From GCA-003244245 sp050699515 (GTDB taxonomy: Bacteria > Actinomycetota > Actinomycetes > Mycobacteriales > Pseudonocardiaceae), in the NCBI GenBank assembly GCA_050699515.1, contig JBOHFF010000010.1:1-64000 (forward strand): 64,000 nt of DNA. Direction: 5' to 3'. Below, one piece after another: positions 25,105 to 33,302 of the stretch (position 1 is its first letter; every line of letters starts with the position of its first letter). A program made the position numbers and the translations under genes. The notes beneath the pieces were generated by a model. It ran no database searches and was not told the origin of the DNA. It saw only the letters and a list, made by a program, of their open reading frames with translations.

Positions 25105-26471
25105 TGGAGACCACCTACGCCGTAAGTATCTGGAAGATAACTGAGTACGAAGGCAAGAGGCGAAAGACCCACAACGTCCGGTGGAAGGTCGGCAAGCAAG
25201 AATTTAGGGTACCGTTCAAGACGTACGCACTGGCCGACAGCTTCCGATCGGAACTTGTCACAGCAGCCAAGAAAGGCGAACCGTTCGATACCGCAACAGG
25301 ACGACCGGGCTCGGCACGCCGGGCCGACACCAATACTGATTGGTTCACTTTTGCTGGTGAGTATGTTGCGATCAAATGGCCGGACGCGTCGCCCGAGCAC
25401 CGACGAGGCATCGCCGAGGCATTGACGAACATCACGGCAGCAATGCTGGCGAGCGGACGAAACAAGCCGGATGACAGGGTTCTCCGAAGGGCCTGCAAGG
25501 CAGCGTTTAACCTGAACCTCCGGGAGTCGGCGCCCGACGACGAGACGACCGTCGCTCTCCGGTGGCTTGAACGGAACACGTCACCAGTCAGCGATCTGGC
25601 TAGCCCGGACATCCTACGTGCAGTGATCAAGGCCATCTCCTCCACTCTTGACGGCCGACCAGCTGCGAGCAGCACCACCCGCCGCAAGCGCATGACATTG
25701 CGGAATGCACTCGATTTCGCCGTAGAAAGAAGGCTCCTGACGGTAAACCCACTCAACGAGGTCAAGCCATCGACCAAGACCAAGGCGTCCGGACTGCGGC
25801 AGATCGACCGCCGGTCGGTGGTCAATCCGGTACAGGCACGCTCGCTCCTTGTGGCAGTTGCGGACTTGCCTCCGAGCGGTCCCAGGCTGGTCGCCTTCTT
25901 CGGCAGCATGTACTACGCCGCGTTGCGTCCCGAAGAGGCGGCGGCCTTGAGCAAGCACCATCTGTCGCTACCGGATGAGGGTTGGGGCGAACTACACCTT
26001 GAGCGGGCTAGGCCGGAGGTTGCACCGGAGTGGACAGACAGCAACAGCCGAGGCGAAGAGCGCGGCCTAAAACACCGCGACCCCAGCGAAGGACGAACAG
26101 TGCCATGCCCACCAGAGCTGACCTCACTGCTCCACGCACACGTCGAGACATACGGCGCGGCTCCCGACGGCAGGCTGTTCCGCGGTGTTCGGAATGACGG
26201 ACGCATCGGCAGCACGGTCTACGGCCGAACGTGGGCCAATGCGCGGGCCGCTACGTTCACTCCCGAGGTGCTGGCGTCGCCGCTGGCCAAGCGACCTTAT
26301 GATCTCCGGCACGCCGCGGTCTCGACGTGGCTCAAAGCGGGTGTGGAGGCGACGAGAGTCGCCGAGTGGGCCGGACACAGCGTGGCAGTCCTGATGCACG
26401 CCTACGCCAAGTTCATCGACGGGGGTGAGCGCTCAGCCCGCGCTCGCGTCGAGGATGCCCTACGCGGCTAG
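25104..26471 (+). CDS. int: tyrosine recombinase integrase of the AICE
   Basis: A 455-residue phage-type integrase starting at ATG 25104. The N-terminal half has an arm-binding part (RKTHNVRWKVGKQEFRVPFK) and a core-binding helical domain. The catalytic domain shows the first Arg in YYAALRPEEAAALSK (about residue 274), H-x-x-R in YDLRHAAVSTWLKAG (about 400), His in WAGHSVAVLMHAY and the nucleophile Tyr in that last motif (about 433). It catalyses integration and excision between the tRNA-Tyr attB and attP. Its stop lies 121 bp from the att repeat, which is the usual arrangement. It looks intact. Confidence 0.92.
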   Translation: METTYAVSIWKITEYEGKRRKTHNVRWKVGKQEFRVPFKTYALADSFRSELVTAAKKGEPFDTATGRPGSARRADTNTDWFTFAGEYVAIKWPDASPEHRRGIAEALTNITAAMLASGRNKPDDRVLRRACKAAFNLNLRESAPDDETTVALRWLERNTSPVSDLASPDILRAVIKAISSTLDGRPAASSTTRRKRMTLRNALDFAVERRLLTVNPLNEVKPSTKTKASGLRQIDRRSVVNPVQARSLLVAVADLPPSGPRLVAFFGSMYYAALRPEEAAALSKHHLSLPDEGWGELHLERARPEVAPEWTDSNSRGEERGLKHRDPSEGRTVPCPPELTSLLHAHVETYGAAPDGRLFRGVRNDGRIGSTVYGRTWANARAATFTPEVLASPLAKRPYDLRHAAVSTWLKAGVEATRVAEWAGHSVAVLMHAYAKFIDGGERSARARVEDALRG

Positions 26472-26591
26472 CCAAACTTTGCCGCGTATTTGACGCAAGC
26501 AGCCGGTTTCGACCGACGTCCACCGTACACAGCCGGACACAGCAAGATCGCTCATGTGACCTGTTCAGCCAGGTCACATGGCTCCAACCAG

Positions 26592-26646
26592 GGTGTGGCG
26601 GGTCAAGGATTCGAACCTTGGAAGGCATCAGCCGACGGATTTACAG
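26592..26646 (-). repeat. right attachment repeat (within tRNA-Tyr)
   Basis: The 55 bp identical to 15351-15405. Here they form the 3' half of the functional tRNA-Tyr gene, so the element restored the tRNA on integration. The core stops inside the anticodon arm, next to TTTACAG. Confidence 0.92.
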
Positions 26647-26678
26647 TCCGCTCCCATTGGCCGCTCGGGCAACCCGCC
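26596..26678 (-). tRNA. tRNA-Tyr (GTA anticodon)
   Basis: Read on the minus strand, an 83-nt class II tRNA starts with GGCGGGT, which pairs with ACCCGCC before the discriminator A. The anticodon arm is GGACTGTAAATCC with anticodon GTA, a long variable arm follows (GTCGGCTGATGCCTTCC), and the T loop is GGTTCGAATCC. CCA is not encoded. Its 3' half is the AICE integration site. Confidence 0.93.
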
Positions 26679-26784
26679 TAGGCCGGGTGTCCCGGCCGGT
26701 GGTCACGATACACAGCCCGTGACATCGGGTGCGATCCGACCCGGCAGGTAAGGTCGGCACCGGCACGCTCGGGAGGAGGACACG

Positions 26785-27276
26785 GTGGCGGATCCGTCGT
26801 TCGATGTGGTCAGCAAGGTGGACCGGCAGGAGGTGGACAACGCGCTCAACCAGGCAGTCAAGGAGCTCTCGACCCGGTTCGACTTCCGGGGCACCGGGGC
26901 GAAGGTGAGCTGGGCCGGTGAGGAGGCGATGACGATCGAGGCGGACACCGAGGAGCGCTGTCGCGCTGCCGTCGACGTGGTCAAGAGCAAGCTGATCAAG
27001 CGGGGCATCTCGCTGAAGGCCTTCGAGGTGGACGAGCCGGCCCTCTCAGGCAAGACCTACCGCACCACCGGGCGCATCCTGCAAGGCATCAACCAGGACA
27101 AGGCCAAGGAGATCGCCAAGGCAGTCCGGGACGAGAAGCTCAAGGGTGTGCAGGCCCAGATCCAGGGCGATCAGTTACGCGTCTCCGGCAAGAAGAAGGA
27201 CGATCTGCAGGCCGTCATCGCCCTGCTGAAGGGCCGCGATTTCGGCGTCGCCCTGCAGTTCACCAACTATCGGTGA
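26785..27276 (+). CDS. YajQ family nucleotide-binding protein
   Basis: A 163-residue protein of the normal YajQ (DUF520) length from GTG 26785, which follows GGGAGGAGGA. Typical family blocks: SFDVVSKVDRQEVDNALNQA, STRFDFRGTGAKV, KLIKRGISLKAFEVDEP, and the end KDDLQAVIALLKGRDFGVAL QFTNYR. The fold is two ferredoxin-like domains that bind nucleic acid or cyclic di-GMP in some bacteria; the actinobacterial role is unclear. It is transcribed away from tRNA-Tyr and seems monocistronic, in conserved chromosome outside the element. Confidence 0.93.
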   Translation: MADPSFDVVSKVDRQEVDNALNQAVKELSTRFDFRGTGAKVSWAGEEAMTIEADTEERCRAAVDVVKSKLIKRGISLKAFEVDEPALSGKTYRTTGRILQGINQDKAKEIAKAVRDEKLKGVQAQIQGDQLRVSGKKKDDLQAVIALLKGRDFGVALQFTNYR

Positions 27277-27390
27277 CTCCTACTGATTGTAGATGCTGTC
27301 ACCGGCCTGTCGTAAGACATTCTTGCGCGCTGCGCCGAGGCCACCATCAATCGAGTGAAGGCATCCGTTGATCGAGGTCGTACTAGAGGA

Positions 27391-27795
27391 TCAATCTCCC
27401 AACGCAGACGCGATCGAAACCACACTGTTGTAGATGCCCACTACCGGCGTGTTAATCTCCTTCGCGGACTTGTTGATCGACGCAACCGTGTCGTCGACCG
27501 ACTTCAGACTCTCGTCGATACTCGCCGCTGAATCTGCAATACTTCCAATCGTCGGATTCAGGTTCGCGGCCGCCTCGCGAATCTGAATCGCATTATCAAC
27601 GACATCGTTGAGGATCGGGAGGGTGTTGAGTTTCTGGGCGGTCGGTGTCAAGGCACTGTTGATGACGCCGACGCGACTTTCGATCCGGTTAGCGGTAGCC
27701 AGGATACCGGTCAGAAAGATGACCGCAGTCAGCGCCCAGAGGATGACGATGACAAGCATGATCCCTGGAAGAGCTGGGGACGTCAGACGTCGCAT
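27391..27795 (-). CDS. small membrane protein with helical extracytoplasmic part
   Basis: A 134-residue protein. One hydrophobic helix lies near the N-terminus (GIMLVIVILWALTAVIFLTG), and the remainder is a polar alanine/serine/isoleucine-rich helix (VVDNAIQIREAAANLNPTIG, IADSAASIDESLKSVDDTVA) with a heptad-like spacing resembling the coiled parts of receptors. No family is recognised. It is alone and points towards the yajQ-family gene. Confidence 0.6.
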   Translation of the reverse strand: MRRLTSPALPGIMLVIVILWALTAVIFLTGILATANRIESRVGVINSALTPTAQKLNTLPILNDVVDNAIQIREAAANLNPTIGSIADSAASIDESLKSVDDTVASINKSAKEINTPVVGIYNSVVSIASALGD

Positions 27796-28151
27796 CGGTC
27801 ACCTCCGATGGGTGGCACCTGAACTCGAAGCAGCAGGCCAAGGTTAACCCTGTTGGTGTCGTCCTGAATACCCGTAGGAGGTCGTTACCCCTCGACTGTC
27901 CGACTCTTCGTGTCGGATCTTAATGTCCGATTTTTTGGTGGTTACGCTCGACTCACGGCGTGCTTGCGGTTCTCCTGACCGCTGTCGCCTACGCTTCTCT
28001 CTGGCCCAACGCAGACGACCGGACACGCGAGCCTGGTGGGCCGGCGCTGCCAGCTCCGGCCGACACGGTGCAGGCTAAGGGCAGATCGTCATGACGTCCA
28101 CACTGCTCAGGAGGGGTGAACAGTGGTCTACCGGCAGTTCACCGATTATCG
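27796..28151. other. divergent intergenic region
   Basis: Separates the small membrane protein gene from rmlA. A weak stem (TCCGA/TCGGA, 27898-27917) with a nearby T6 run is present around 27930. Short frames here have no family features. Promoters for both flanking genes must lie here but none stands out. Confidence 0.4.
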
Positions 28152-29024
28152 GTGAAGGGGATCGTACTGGCCGGCGGCGCCGGCACCCGGCTTCATCCGA
28201 TCACCCAGGCGGTCTGCAAGCAGCTGCTGCCGGTGTACGACAAGCCGATGGTGTACTACCCGCTCTCGGTGCTCATGCTGGCCGGGATCCGGGACATCCT
28301 GATCATCTCCACACCGGCCGACCTGCCGCTGTTCCGTCGCCTGCTCGATGACGGAACAGCGCTCGGGTTGCGGCTGAGCTACGCGGAGCAGGCCCAGCCC
28401 AACGGCCTGGCTGAAGCCTTCCTCATCGGCGCGGACTTCATCGCCGATGAGGACGTCGCGCTGGTGCTGGGCGACAACATCTTCTACGGTCCGGGCTTCT
28501 CGCGCACGCTCCAGCAGTGTGCTACCAGCCTGGATGGCTGCGTGTTGTTCGGTTATCCGGTCAAGGACCCGCAGCGCTACGGGGTCGGCGAGGTGGACGC
28601 CACCGGCAGGTTGATCTCCATCGAGGAGAAGCCTCCGGTACCCCGCTCGAACAAAGCGATCACCGGCCTGTACCTCTACGACAGTGATGTCGTGAAAATA
28701 GCCCGCTCGCTGACCCCCTCAGCCCGTGGCGAGCTCGAGATCACCGACCTCAATATGCACTACGTCCGCCAAGGCCGGGCAACGCTGATCGACCTGGGTC
28801 GCGGGTTCGCCTGGCTGGACACCGGAACCCATGAGTCGCTGCTGGAGGCCGGCCAGTACGTGCAGGTACTGGAGCACCGCCAAGGCGTGCGGATAGCCTG
28901 CCTGGAGGAGATCGCGCTACGGATGGGCTTCATCGACGCCGACGCCTGCTACGCGTTGGGACAGTCCCTGGCAAGCTCTGGCTACGGCCAGTACGTCATG
29001 GACATCGCCAAGTCCCCACCGTGA
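28152..29024 (+). CDS. rmlA: glucose-1-phosphate thymidylyltransferase
   Basis: About 290 residues from the GTG at 28152 (VKGIVLAGGAGTRLHPIT), the usual start of RmlA; an ATG at 28116 only adds a non-conserved leader. The signature GGAGTRLHPIT and KQLLPVYDKPMVYYPLSVLM are present, with LALVLGDNIFYGPGFS, EEKPPVPRSNKAITGLYLYD and WLDTGTHESLLEA. It makes dTDP-glucose from dTTP and glucose 1-phosphate, the first step to dTDP-rhamnose for the cell wall. rmlB, C and D are not in the window. Confidence 0.93.
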   Translation: MKGIVLAGGAGTRLHPITQAVCKQLLPVYDKPMVYYPLSVLMLAGIRDILIISTPADLPLFRRLLDDGTALGLRLSYAEQAQPNGLAEAFLIGADFIADEDVALVLGDNIFYGPGFSRTLQQCATSLDGCVLFGYPVKDPQRYGVGEVDATGRLISIEEKPPVPRSNKAITGLYLYDSDVVKIARSLTPSARGELEITDLNMHYVRQGRATLIDLGRGFAWLDTGTHESLLEAGQYVQVLEHRQGVRIACLEEIALRMGFIDADACYALGQSLASSGYGQYVMDIAKSPP

Positions 29025-29036
29025 CCCGGCACCCGG

Positions 29037-29903
29037 TTAGGACAACTGGCGTCGAGCCATGCCCTCCAGGCGTTGCACCCGCTCAGCGATGGGCGGGTGG
29101 GTGGAAAACCACCGCGCCGCGCCCTCGCCCAGCCGGAACGGGTTGGCGATCATCAGGTGGGACTGCGAGGCCAACGCGGGCTCGGGGCGAAGGGGCGCCG
29201 CCTGGGTGCCGTACTCCAGCTTGCGCAGCGCGCTGGCCAGTGCCAGCGGGTCGCCGGTGAGGCTCGCGCCGGAGGCGTCGGCCTGGTACTCCCGCGATCG
29301 GCTCACCGCCATCTGCACGATGCCGGCCGCGATCGGGCCGAGCAGGGCTATGAGCAGTAACGCGAGCGGGTTCGGGCGATCGTCGTCGCCACCGCCGAAC
29401 AGCCCCGCGAACATCGCCAGGTTCGCCAGCGCCGTCACCATCCCGGCCAGTGCGCCGGCGACGGAGGAGATGAGGATGTCCCGGTTGTACACGTGGGAGA
29501 GCTCATGTCCCAGCACTCCGCGTAGCTCGCGCTCGTTGAGCAGCTCCAGAATGCCGACAGTGCAGCACACCGCGGCATGACGCGGGTTGCGACCGGTGGC
29601 GAACGCGTTCGGGGCCGGCGTCGGGCTGACGTAAAGCCGCGGCATCGGCTGGCGGGCCTCGGTGGCCAGCTCCCGCACGATCCGGTACATCATGGGTTGC
29701 TCGGGCTCGGACACGGGCTGGGCGCGCATCGCTCGCAACGCCATTTTGTCGGAGTTGAAGTAGGCGTAGCCGTTCATTCCCAGCGCGAACACCAATGCGA
29801 TGAGCACTCCGGTACGGCCGAAAGGCACCCCGACCAGCACCACCAACGTGGACAACCCGCCGAGCAGCAGCGCGGTCTTCAGCCCGTTGAAGTGGTTGTG
29901 CAC
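29037..29903 (-). CDS. htpX: HtpX-type membrane zinc metalloprotease
   Basis: 288 residues from the GTG at 29903 (VHNHFNGLKTALLLGGLSTL), which has GGGAGG upstream; longer frames to 29945 add no conserved sequence. N-terminal membrane helices (TALLLGGLSTLVVLVGV, VLIALVFALGMNGYAYF) precede the zinc motif ELRGVLGHELSHVYNRD with HExxH. Two more helices follow, then REYQADASGASLTGDP with the third zinc ligand Glu. The end (WFSTHPPIAERVQRLEGMA) is typical. HtpX is a quality-control protease of the cytoplasmic membrane. It is convergent with rmlA, with only 12 bp between the stops. Confidence 0.92.
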   Translation of the reverse strand: MHNHFNGLKTALLLGGLSTLVVLVGVPFGRTGVLIALVFALGMNGYAYFNSDKMALRAMRAQPVSEPEQPMMYRIVRELATEARQPMPRLYVSPTPAPNAFATGRNPRHAAVCCTVGILELLNERELRGVLGHELSHVYNRDILISSVAGALAGMVTALANLAMFAGLFGGGDDDRPNPLALLLIALLGPIAAGIVQMAVSRSREYQADASGASLTGDPLALASALRKLEYGTQAAPLRPEPALASQSHLMIANPFRLGEGAARWFSTHPPIAERVQRLEGMARRQLS

Positions 29904-30046
29904 TGTGGTCAGCCTCCCGTTGTATTCGGGTTCTGACCAGAGCAACGTGCCTAGCGGGCACTGGGTTCCGCAGGAGCACCGCGAGGCGACACACCGTGCA
30001 GGCTAACGCGACACGCTGGAGATCTCCCGCAGCACGCCAAGGTGGG

Positions 30047-30895
30047 TCAGCAGTGGAGTTCCAGGGTGCAGCATCTGGGGCCGCCGCCGGCTCGGCGGAG
30101 CTCGGAGACATCGACGAAGATCGGCTCGAATCCTCGGGCGGCCAGGGTACGACCGAGATCGATCGCCTCTGACGCGAGCACCACCGAGTGGCCATCGGAT
30201 ACGCCGTTGAGTCCCAGGCACGCTGCGTCCGCCGTGCTCGCGATCACGGCGTCCGGGAACAGCCAGGCTAGGACCCGCCGGGAGCCGGCTGAGAACGCCG
30301 CCGGGTAGTAAGCGATCTGCGGCGTGGGCGGCGAGTCGTCGAGTACCAGCAGGCAGGTGTCGAGGTGGTAGTAGTAGGGGTCGACCAGCTGCAGCGAGAC
30401 CACCGGAACCCCGAGCACCTCCTGCGCCTCGCGGTGCGCGGCCGGCTCGGTACGGAACCCGGTACCGGCCAGCAGCAGCGTGCCGGTCCACATCAGGTCG
30501 CCGGCGCCCTCGTTGATCGTGCTGGACATCACCACCTCGGGCCTGCCGTGCCCGGCGAACCAGCGCCGGTAGTGCTCCGCCTCGGCGGCTCGCTCCGCGT
30601 TGCGGAACCGCGCGCCCAGCACTGCGCCGTCGATCACAATGCCGGCGTTGGCCGCGAACACCATGTCCGGCAGGCCCGGTTCGGGATCGATCAGCTCCAC
30701 GGTGTGCCCGAGCGCGCGGTGGGTGTCGACGAGGGCCCGCCACTGGGCCATCGCCTGCGCAGTGTCCACCGGCTGTTCGGGGTTCATCCAGGGGTTGATC
30801 CGGTAGCTCACCGTGAAGTACCGCGGCGGGCACATCAGGTAACGGCGCGTGGTCACGGTCCGCCGCGGAGTCACCGATCTCAGAGCTGAAGACAT
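30047..30895 (-). CDS. dimethylargininase-like amidinohydrolase
   Basis: A 282-residue protein of the amidinotransferase/dimethylargininase superfamily: RRYLMCPPRYFTVSYRINPW, ELIDPEPGLPDMVFAANAGI, STINEGAGDLMWTG with the acidic residue, PYYYHLDTCLLVLDD with the catalytic His, and a C-terminal GGGPRCCTLELHC with the candidate nucleophile Cys. Such enzymes hydrolyse methylated arginines to citrulline, or arginine-type guanidines. The divergent Lrp gene is probably its regulator. The ornithine aminotransferase gene often found next to this pair is absent. Confidence 0.85.
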   Translation of the reverse strand: MSSALRSVTPRRTVTTRRYLMCPPRYFTVSYRINPWMNPEQPVDTAQAMAQWRALVDTHRALGHTVELIDPEPGLPDMVFAANAGIVIDGAVLGARFRNAERAAEAEHYRRWFAGHGRPEVVMSSTINEGAGDLMWTGTLLLAGTGFRTEPAAHREAQEVLGVPVVSLQLVDPYYYHLDTCLLVLDDSPPTPQIAYYPAAFSAGSRRVLAWLFPDAVIASTADAACLGLNGVSDGHSVVLASEAIDLGRTLAARGFEPIFVDVSELRRAGGGPRCCTLELHC

Positions 30896-30935
30896 GATCA
30901 GATGCTATGTCGGCGGATATCGGCGTTCAATGTGG

Positions 30936-30960
30936 TTTTGTTGCTGTCTTATCAACAAAA
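30936..30960. promoter_or_regulatory. palindrome, candidate Lrp operator
   Basis: TTTTGTTG at 30936-30943 and its complement CAACAAAA at 30953-30960 are separated by 9 bp. It is in the divergent region, 8 bp before the Lrp gene start and 40 bp before the dimethylargininase start. The AT-rich arms and spacing fit an Lrp/AsnC-type operator used for autoregulation. Confidence 0.7.
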
Positions 30961-30968
30961 TATTACGT

Positions 30969-31424
30969 ATGGACTCACTCGACCGTCAGATCATTGCGCA
31001 GCTGGTGGCCGACGCCCGCTCCAGCTACACGGAGATCGGCGTCGTCGTCGGGCTCTCCGCGCCGGCCGTCAAGCGGCGCGTGGACAAGCTGCTCGAGACC
31101 GGCGTGCTGCGGGGCTTCACCGCGGTGGTCGATCCCGGAGCGCTGGGGTGGGGCACCGAGGCCTTCGTGGAGGTGCACTGCCGGGGGAACGTGGCGCCCT
31201 CCCGGCTCCGGGACGGCCTGCTCTCGCTCCCCGAGGTGGTGGCCGCCTACACGGTCTCGGGTGCCGCGGACGCCATCGTGCACCTGCGCGCCGGCGGCAT
31301 CGCACACCTGGAGTCCGCGCTGGAACGGTTGCGGACCGTGGACTTCGTGGACCGCACGGTCTCCGCCGTGGTGCTGTCCACACTCGTGAGTGGCATCAGG
31401 GGCCATGACATTCGCCGAGCCTGA
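30969..31424 (+). CDS. Lrp/AsnC-family transcriptional regulator
   Basis: 151 residues from ATG 30969 (MDSLDRQIIAQLVADARSSY), the usual start of the family. The N-terminal HTH is SYTEIGVVVGLSAPAVKRRV and the RAM-type ligand domain follows (AYTVSGAADAIVHLRAGGIA, TVSAVVLSTLVSG). The length is that of single-domain Lrp proteins. Divergent from the amidinohydrolase gene with a palindrome between them, so it probably senses an amino acid such as arginine or ornithine and controls that gene. The next gene starts 22 bp downstream. Confidence 0.92.
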   Translation: MDSLDRQIIAQLVADARSSYTEIGVVVGLSAPAVKRRVDKLLETGVLRGFTAVVDPGALGWGTEAFVEVHCRGNVAPSRLRDGLLSLPEVVAAYTVSGAADAIVHLRAGGIAHLESALERLRTVDFVDRTVSAVVLSTLVSGIRGHDIRRA

Positions 31425-31446
31425 CCCCTGCTACACACTCACGAGC

Positions 31447-32202
31447 ATGACTGTGCATTCTGAACGACGGGGTCGCGTCGTGGTATTGACAGTGTCCGAT
31501 CCGGCTCGTCGCAACGCGCTGAGCGTCGAATTGTCCGGCCGGCTGGCCCAGGCCGTCGAGGCGTGCGACCACGACGAGTCGGTGCACGCCATAGTGATCA
31601 CCGGTGCGCCACCGGCGTTCTGTGCCGGAGCCGACCTCGACGCGCTCACCGCTGCCGGCCGGTCGGGCTCCGAGTCTGACCTGCTCGGCATCTATGCCGG
31701 CTTCCTCGCGGTCGCCAACTCCGCGCTGCCCACGATCGCGGCCGTCAACGGGCCCGCGGTAGGTGCCGGGCTCAACCTGGCGCTGGCCTGCGACCTGCGC
31801 CTGGTTGGCCCGAACGCGGTGTTCGACGCGCGTTTCCTGCGGCTGGGCATCCATCCCGGCGGTGGCATGACCTGGTTGGCGCAGCGCACCGTGGGCCGGC
31901 AGACCGCCGCGGCGATGGCCCTGTTCGGTGAGCCCCTGGACGCTGCGGAGGCGGTACGCACCGGGCTGGCCTACCGGCTGGTCGGCGCGGACGGTGACCC
32001 GCGCTCCCCCGCCGCACACGAGGCGGTGGTCACCGCTGCGGTAGATCTTGCCAGCCGGGCTGCCGCCGCTCCCCGCGACCTCGTGATCGCCACCAAGGCT
32101 GCGCTCGAGACCACCGCAAGAATGCCTCAGCATGCTGAGGCAGTCACCTACGAGACAGCCCCCCAACTCGCCTCGCTCCGCGCGCTCAGTGCCACCCGGT
32201 AG
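31447..32202 (+). CDS. enoyl-CoA hydratase/isomerase family protein
   Basis: 251 residues from ATG 31447 (MTVHSERRGRVVVLTVSDPA). Crotonase-fold features: RRNALSVELSGRLAQAVEAC, VITGAPPAFCAGADLDAL (oxyanion hole region), TIAAVNGPAVGAGLNLALAC, and RFLRLGIHPGGGMTWLAQR. The second Glu usual in hydratases (in the GxHPxxG-region) is replaced by Gly-rich sequence, so the exact reaction is open. It follows the Lrp gene by 22 bp on the same strand and may share its transcript. Confidence 0.88.
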   Translation: MTVHSERRGRVVVLTVSDPARRNALSVELSGRLAQAVEACDHDESVHAIVITGAPPAFCAGADLDALTAAGRSGSESDLLGIYAGFLAVANSALPTIAAVNGPAVGAGLNLALACDLRLVGPNAVFDARFLRLGIHPGGGMTWLAQRTVGRQTAAAMALFGEPLDAAEAVRTGLAYRLVGADGDPRSPAAHEAVVTAAVDLASRAAAAPRDLVIATKAALETTARMPQHAEAVTYETAPQLASLRALSATR

Positions 32203-32204
32203 CT

Positions 32205-32267
32205 GCGTTCTGGGGACAGACTGCACTTATCGAGCCCGGAAATTACTGCAGTCTGTCCCCAGAACGC
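32205..32267. terminator. 21-bp perfect inverted repeat between convergent genes
   Basis: Arms of 21 bp at 32205-32225 and 32247-32267 are perfect complements, beginning GCGTTCTGGGGACAG and ending with its complement, around a 21-nt loop. It lies between the stops of the crotonase gene and the polyprenyl synthase gene, so it can serve as a bidirectional terminator. The length and perfection of the arms also fit a dispersed palindromic repeat. Confidence 0.8.
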
Positions 32268-32281
32268 GGGAACGAGCGGGG

Positions 32282-33298
32282 TCAGGTGGTGCGGGCGGCG
32301 AGGAAGTCGGTGACCGAGGACAACGCGTCGCGGGCGGGGCCAGCCGGCAGCACGGCGAGTTCGGAGCGGGCCGCGTCGGTGTAACTGCGCAGGGTGCGTA
32401 CGGCACGGTCCAGACCGGGGGAATCGCGCAGCCGCCACAGCGCCTCCGCGATGAGCGCATCGTCGGTGAGCGGACCGGCCAGCAGAGCGCGCAGCCGCTC
32501 GACGCCGGGGTCCGACTCGGCCAGCGCGTAGAGCATCGGCAGGGTGCGCACGCCCTCCCGCAGATCCGTCCCCGGTGTCTTGCCGGACTGGGCGGCCGGC
32601 GAGGCGATGTCGATGATGTCGTCGGAGATCTGGAACGCGATGCCGATCGTCGCGCCGAAGCGGCACAGGGCCTCGATCCGCTCGGGCGAGGCGCCGGAGA
32701 ACATCGCGCCGTAGCGACCCGCGGTGGCGATCAGCGAACCGGTCTTCTCCGTCACCACCGCCAGGTAGTGCGCCACCGGGTCGACGTCGGCGGCCGGCCC
32801 GAGGGTCTCCCGCATCTGACCGGTGACCAGCTCGGCGAAGGTGCGCGCGATGATCCGCACCGCCTCCGGTCCCAGGTCGGCGACCAGCCGGGAGGCGTGC
32901 GCGAACAGGAAGTCGCCGGTGAGGATCGCGACGGTGTTGTCCCAGCGGGCGTTGGCGCTGACTGCGCCCCGGCGCAGGGTGGCCTCGTCCATCACATCGT
33001 CGTGGTAAAGCGTGGCCAGGTGGATGAGCTCCACGACCGCGGCGGCGCACACCACGTCCTGCGTCCGGTCCTGGTCGGGACCGAACTGGCCGGCGAGCAG
33101 CGTGAACAGCGGCCGGAACCGCTTGCCCCCGGCATCGACCAGGTGCAGCGAGGCCTCGGTGAGGAAGCGGAACTCGCTCTGCACCTCCCGGTGCAGCAAC
33201 TCTTCCACCTGGGACAGGCCCTGCTCCAACACAGCGCGCAACGCCGGGTCGGCCAGCTCCACACCGGCGAGCTGCTCAGATGTCGATCTGCTCATCAC
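32282..33298 (-). CDS. trans-polyprenyl diphosphate synthase
   Basis: 338 residues with GTG 33298 or ATG 33295 as start. Both aspartate-rich motifs are present: first ELIHLATLYHDDVMDEATLRR (DDxxD), second FQISDDIIDIASPA (DDxxD-like). KRFRPLFTLLAGQFG and SLIATAGRYGAMFSG also match. These enzymes extend isoprenoid diphosphates for menaquinone side chains. Lying 5 bp after nuoN on the same strand, it is probably in the same transcript as nuoLMN. Chain length cannot be fixed from sequence reading. Confidence 0.88.
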   Translation of the reverse strand: MMSRSTSEQLAGVELADPALRAVLEQGLSQVEELLHREVQSEFRFLTEASLHLVDAGGKRFRPLFTLLAGQFGPDQDRTQDVVCAAAVVELIHLATLYHDDVMDEATLRRGAVSANARWDNTVAILTGDFLFAHASRLVADLGPEAVRIIARTFAELVTGQMRETLGPAADVDPVAHYLAVVTEKTGSLIATAGRYGAMFSGASPERIEALCRFGATIGIAFQISDDIIDIASPAAQSGKTPGTDLREGVRTLPMLYALAESDPGVERLRALLAGPLTDDALIAEALWRLRDSPGLDRAVRTLRSYTDAARSELAVLPAGPARDALSSVTDFLAARTT

Positions 33299-33302
33299 CG
33301 AG

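Larger units (their letters stand above)
15351..26646. mobile_element. actinomycete integrative and conjugative element in tRNA-Tyr
   Basis: The segment between two 55-bp perfect repeats holds every module expected of an AICE: tyrosine recombinase and excisionase next to the intact tRNA, a prim-pol plus DUF3631 replication pair, a TraB/FtsK-type translocase for double-stranded DNA transfer, a Spd-like membrane protein, and a GntR repressor at an intermediate position. The known element SLP1 also uses tRNA-Tyr. Gene order from the left is small-gene operon, glycosyltransferase/gntR (opposite strand), transfer operon, replication, xis, int. All core genes are open, so the element may still excise. 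The only broken gene inside is a small winged-helix-like gene and an integrase relic near the left end. Confidence 0.9.

Noticed and set aside
27844..28026. 60-residue minus-strand frame before rmlA
   Set aside because: Low-complexity charged sequence with no ribosome site or family features; likely chance.
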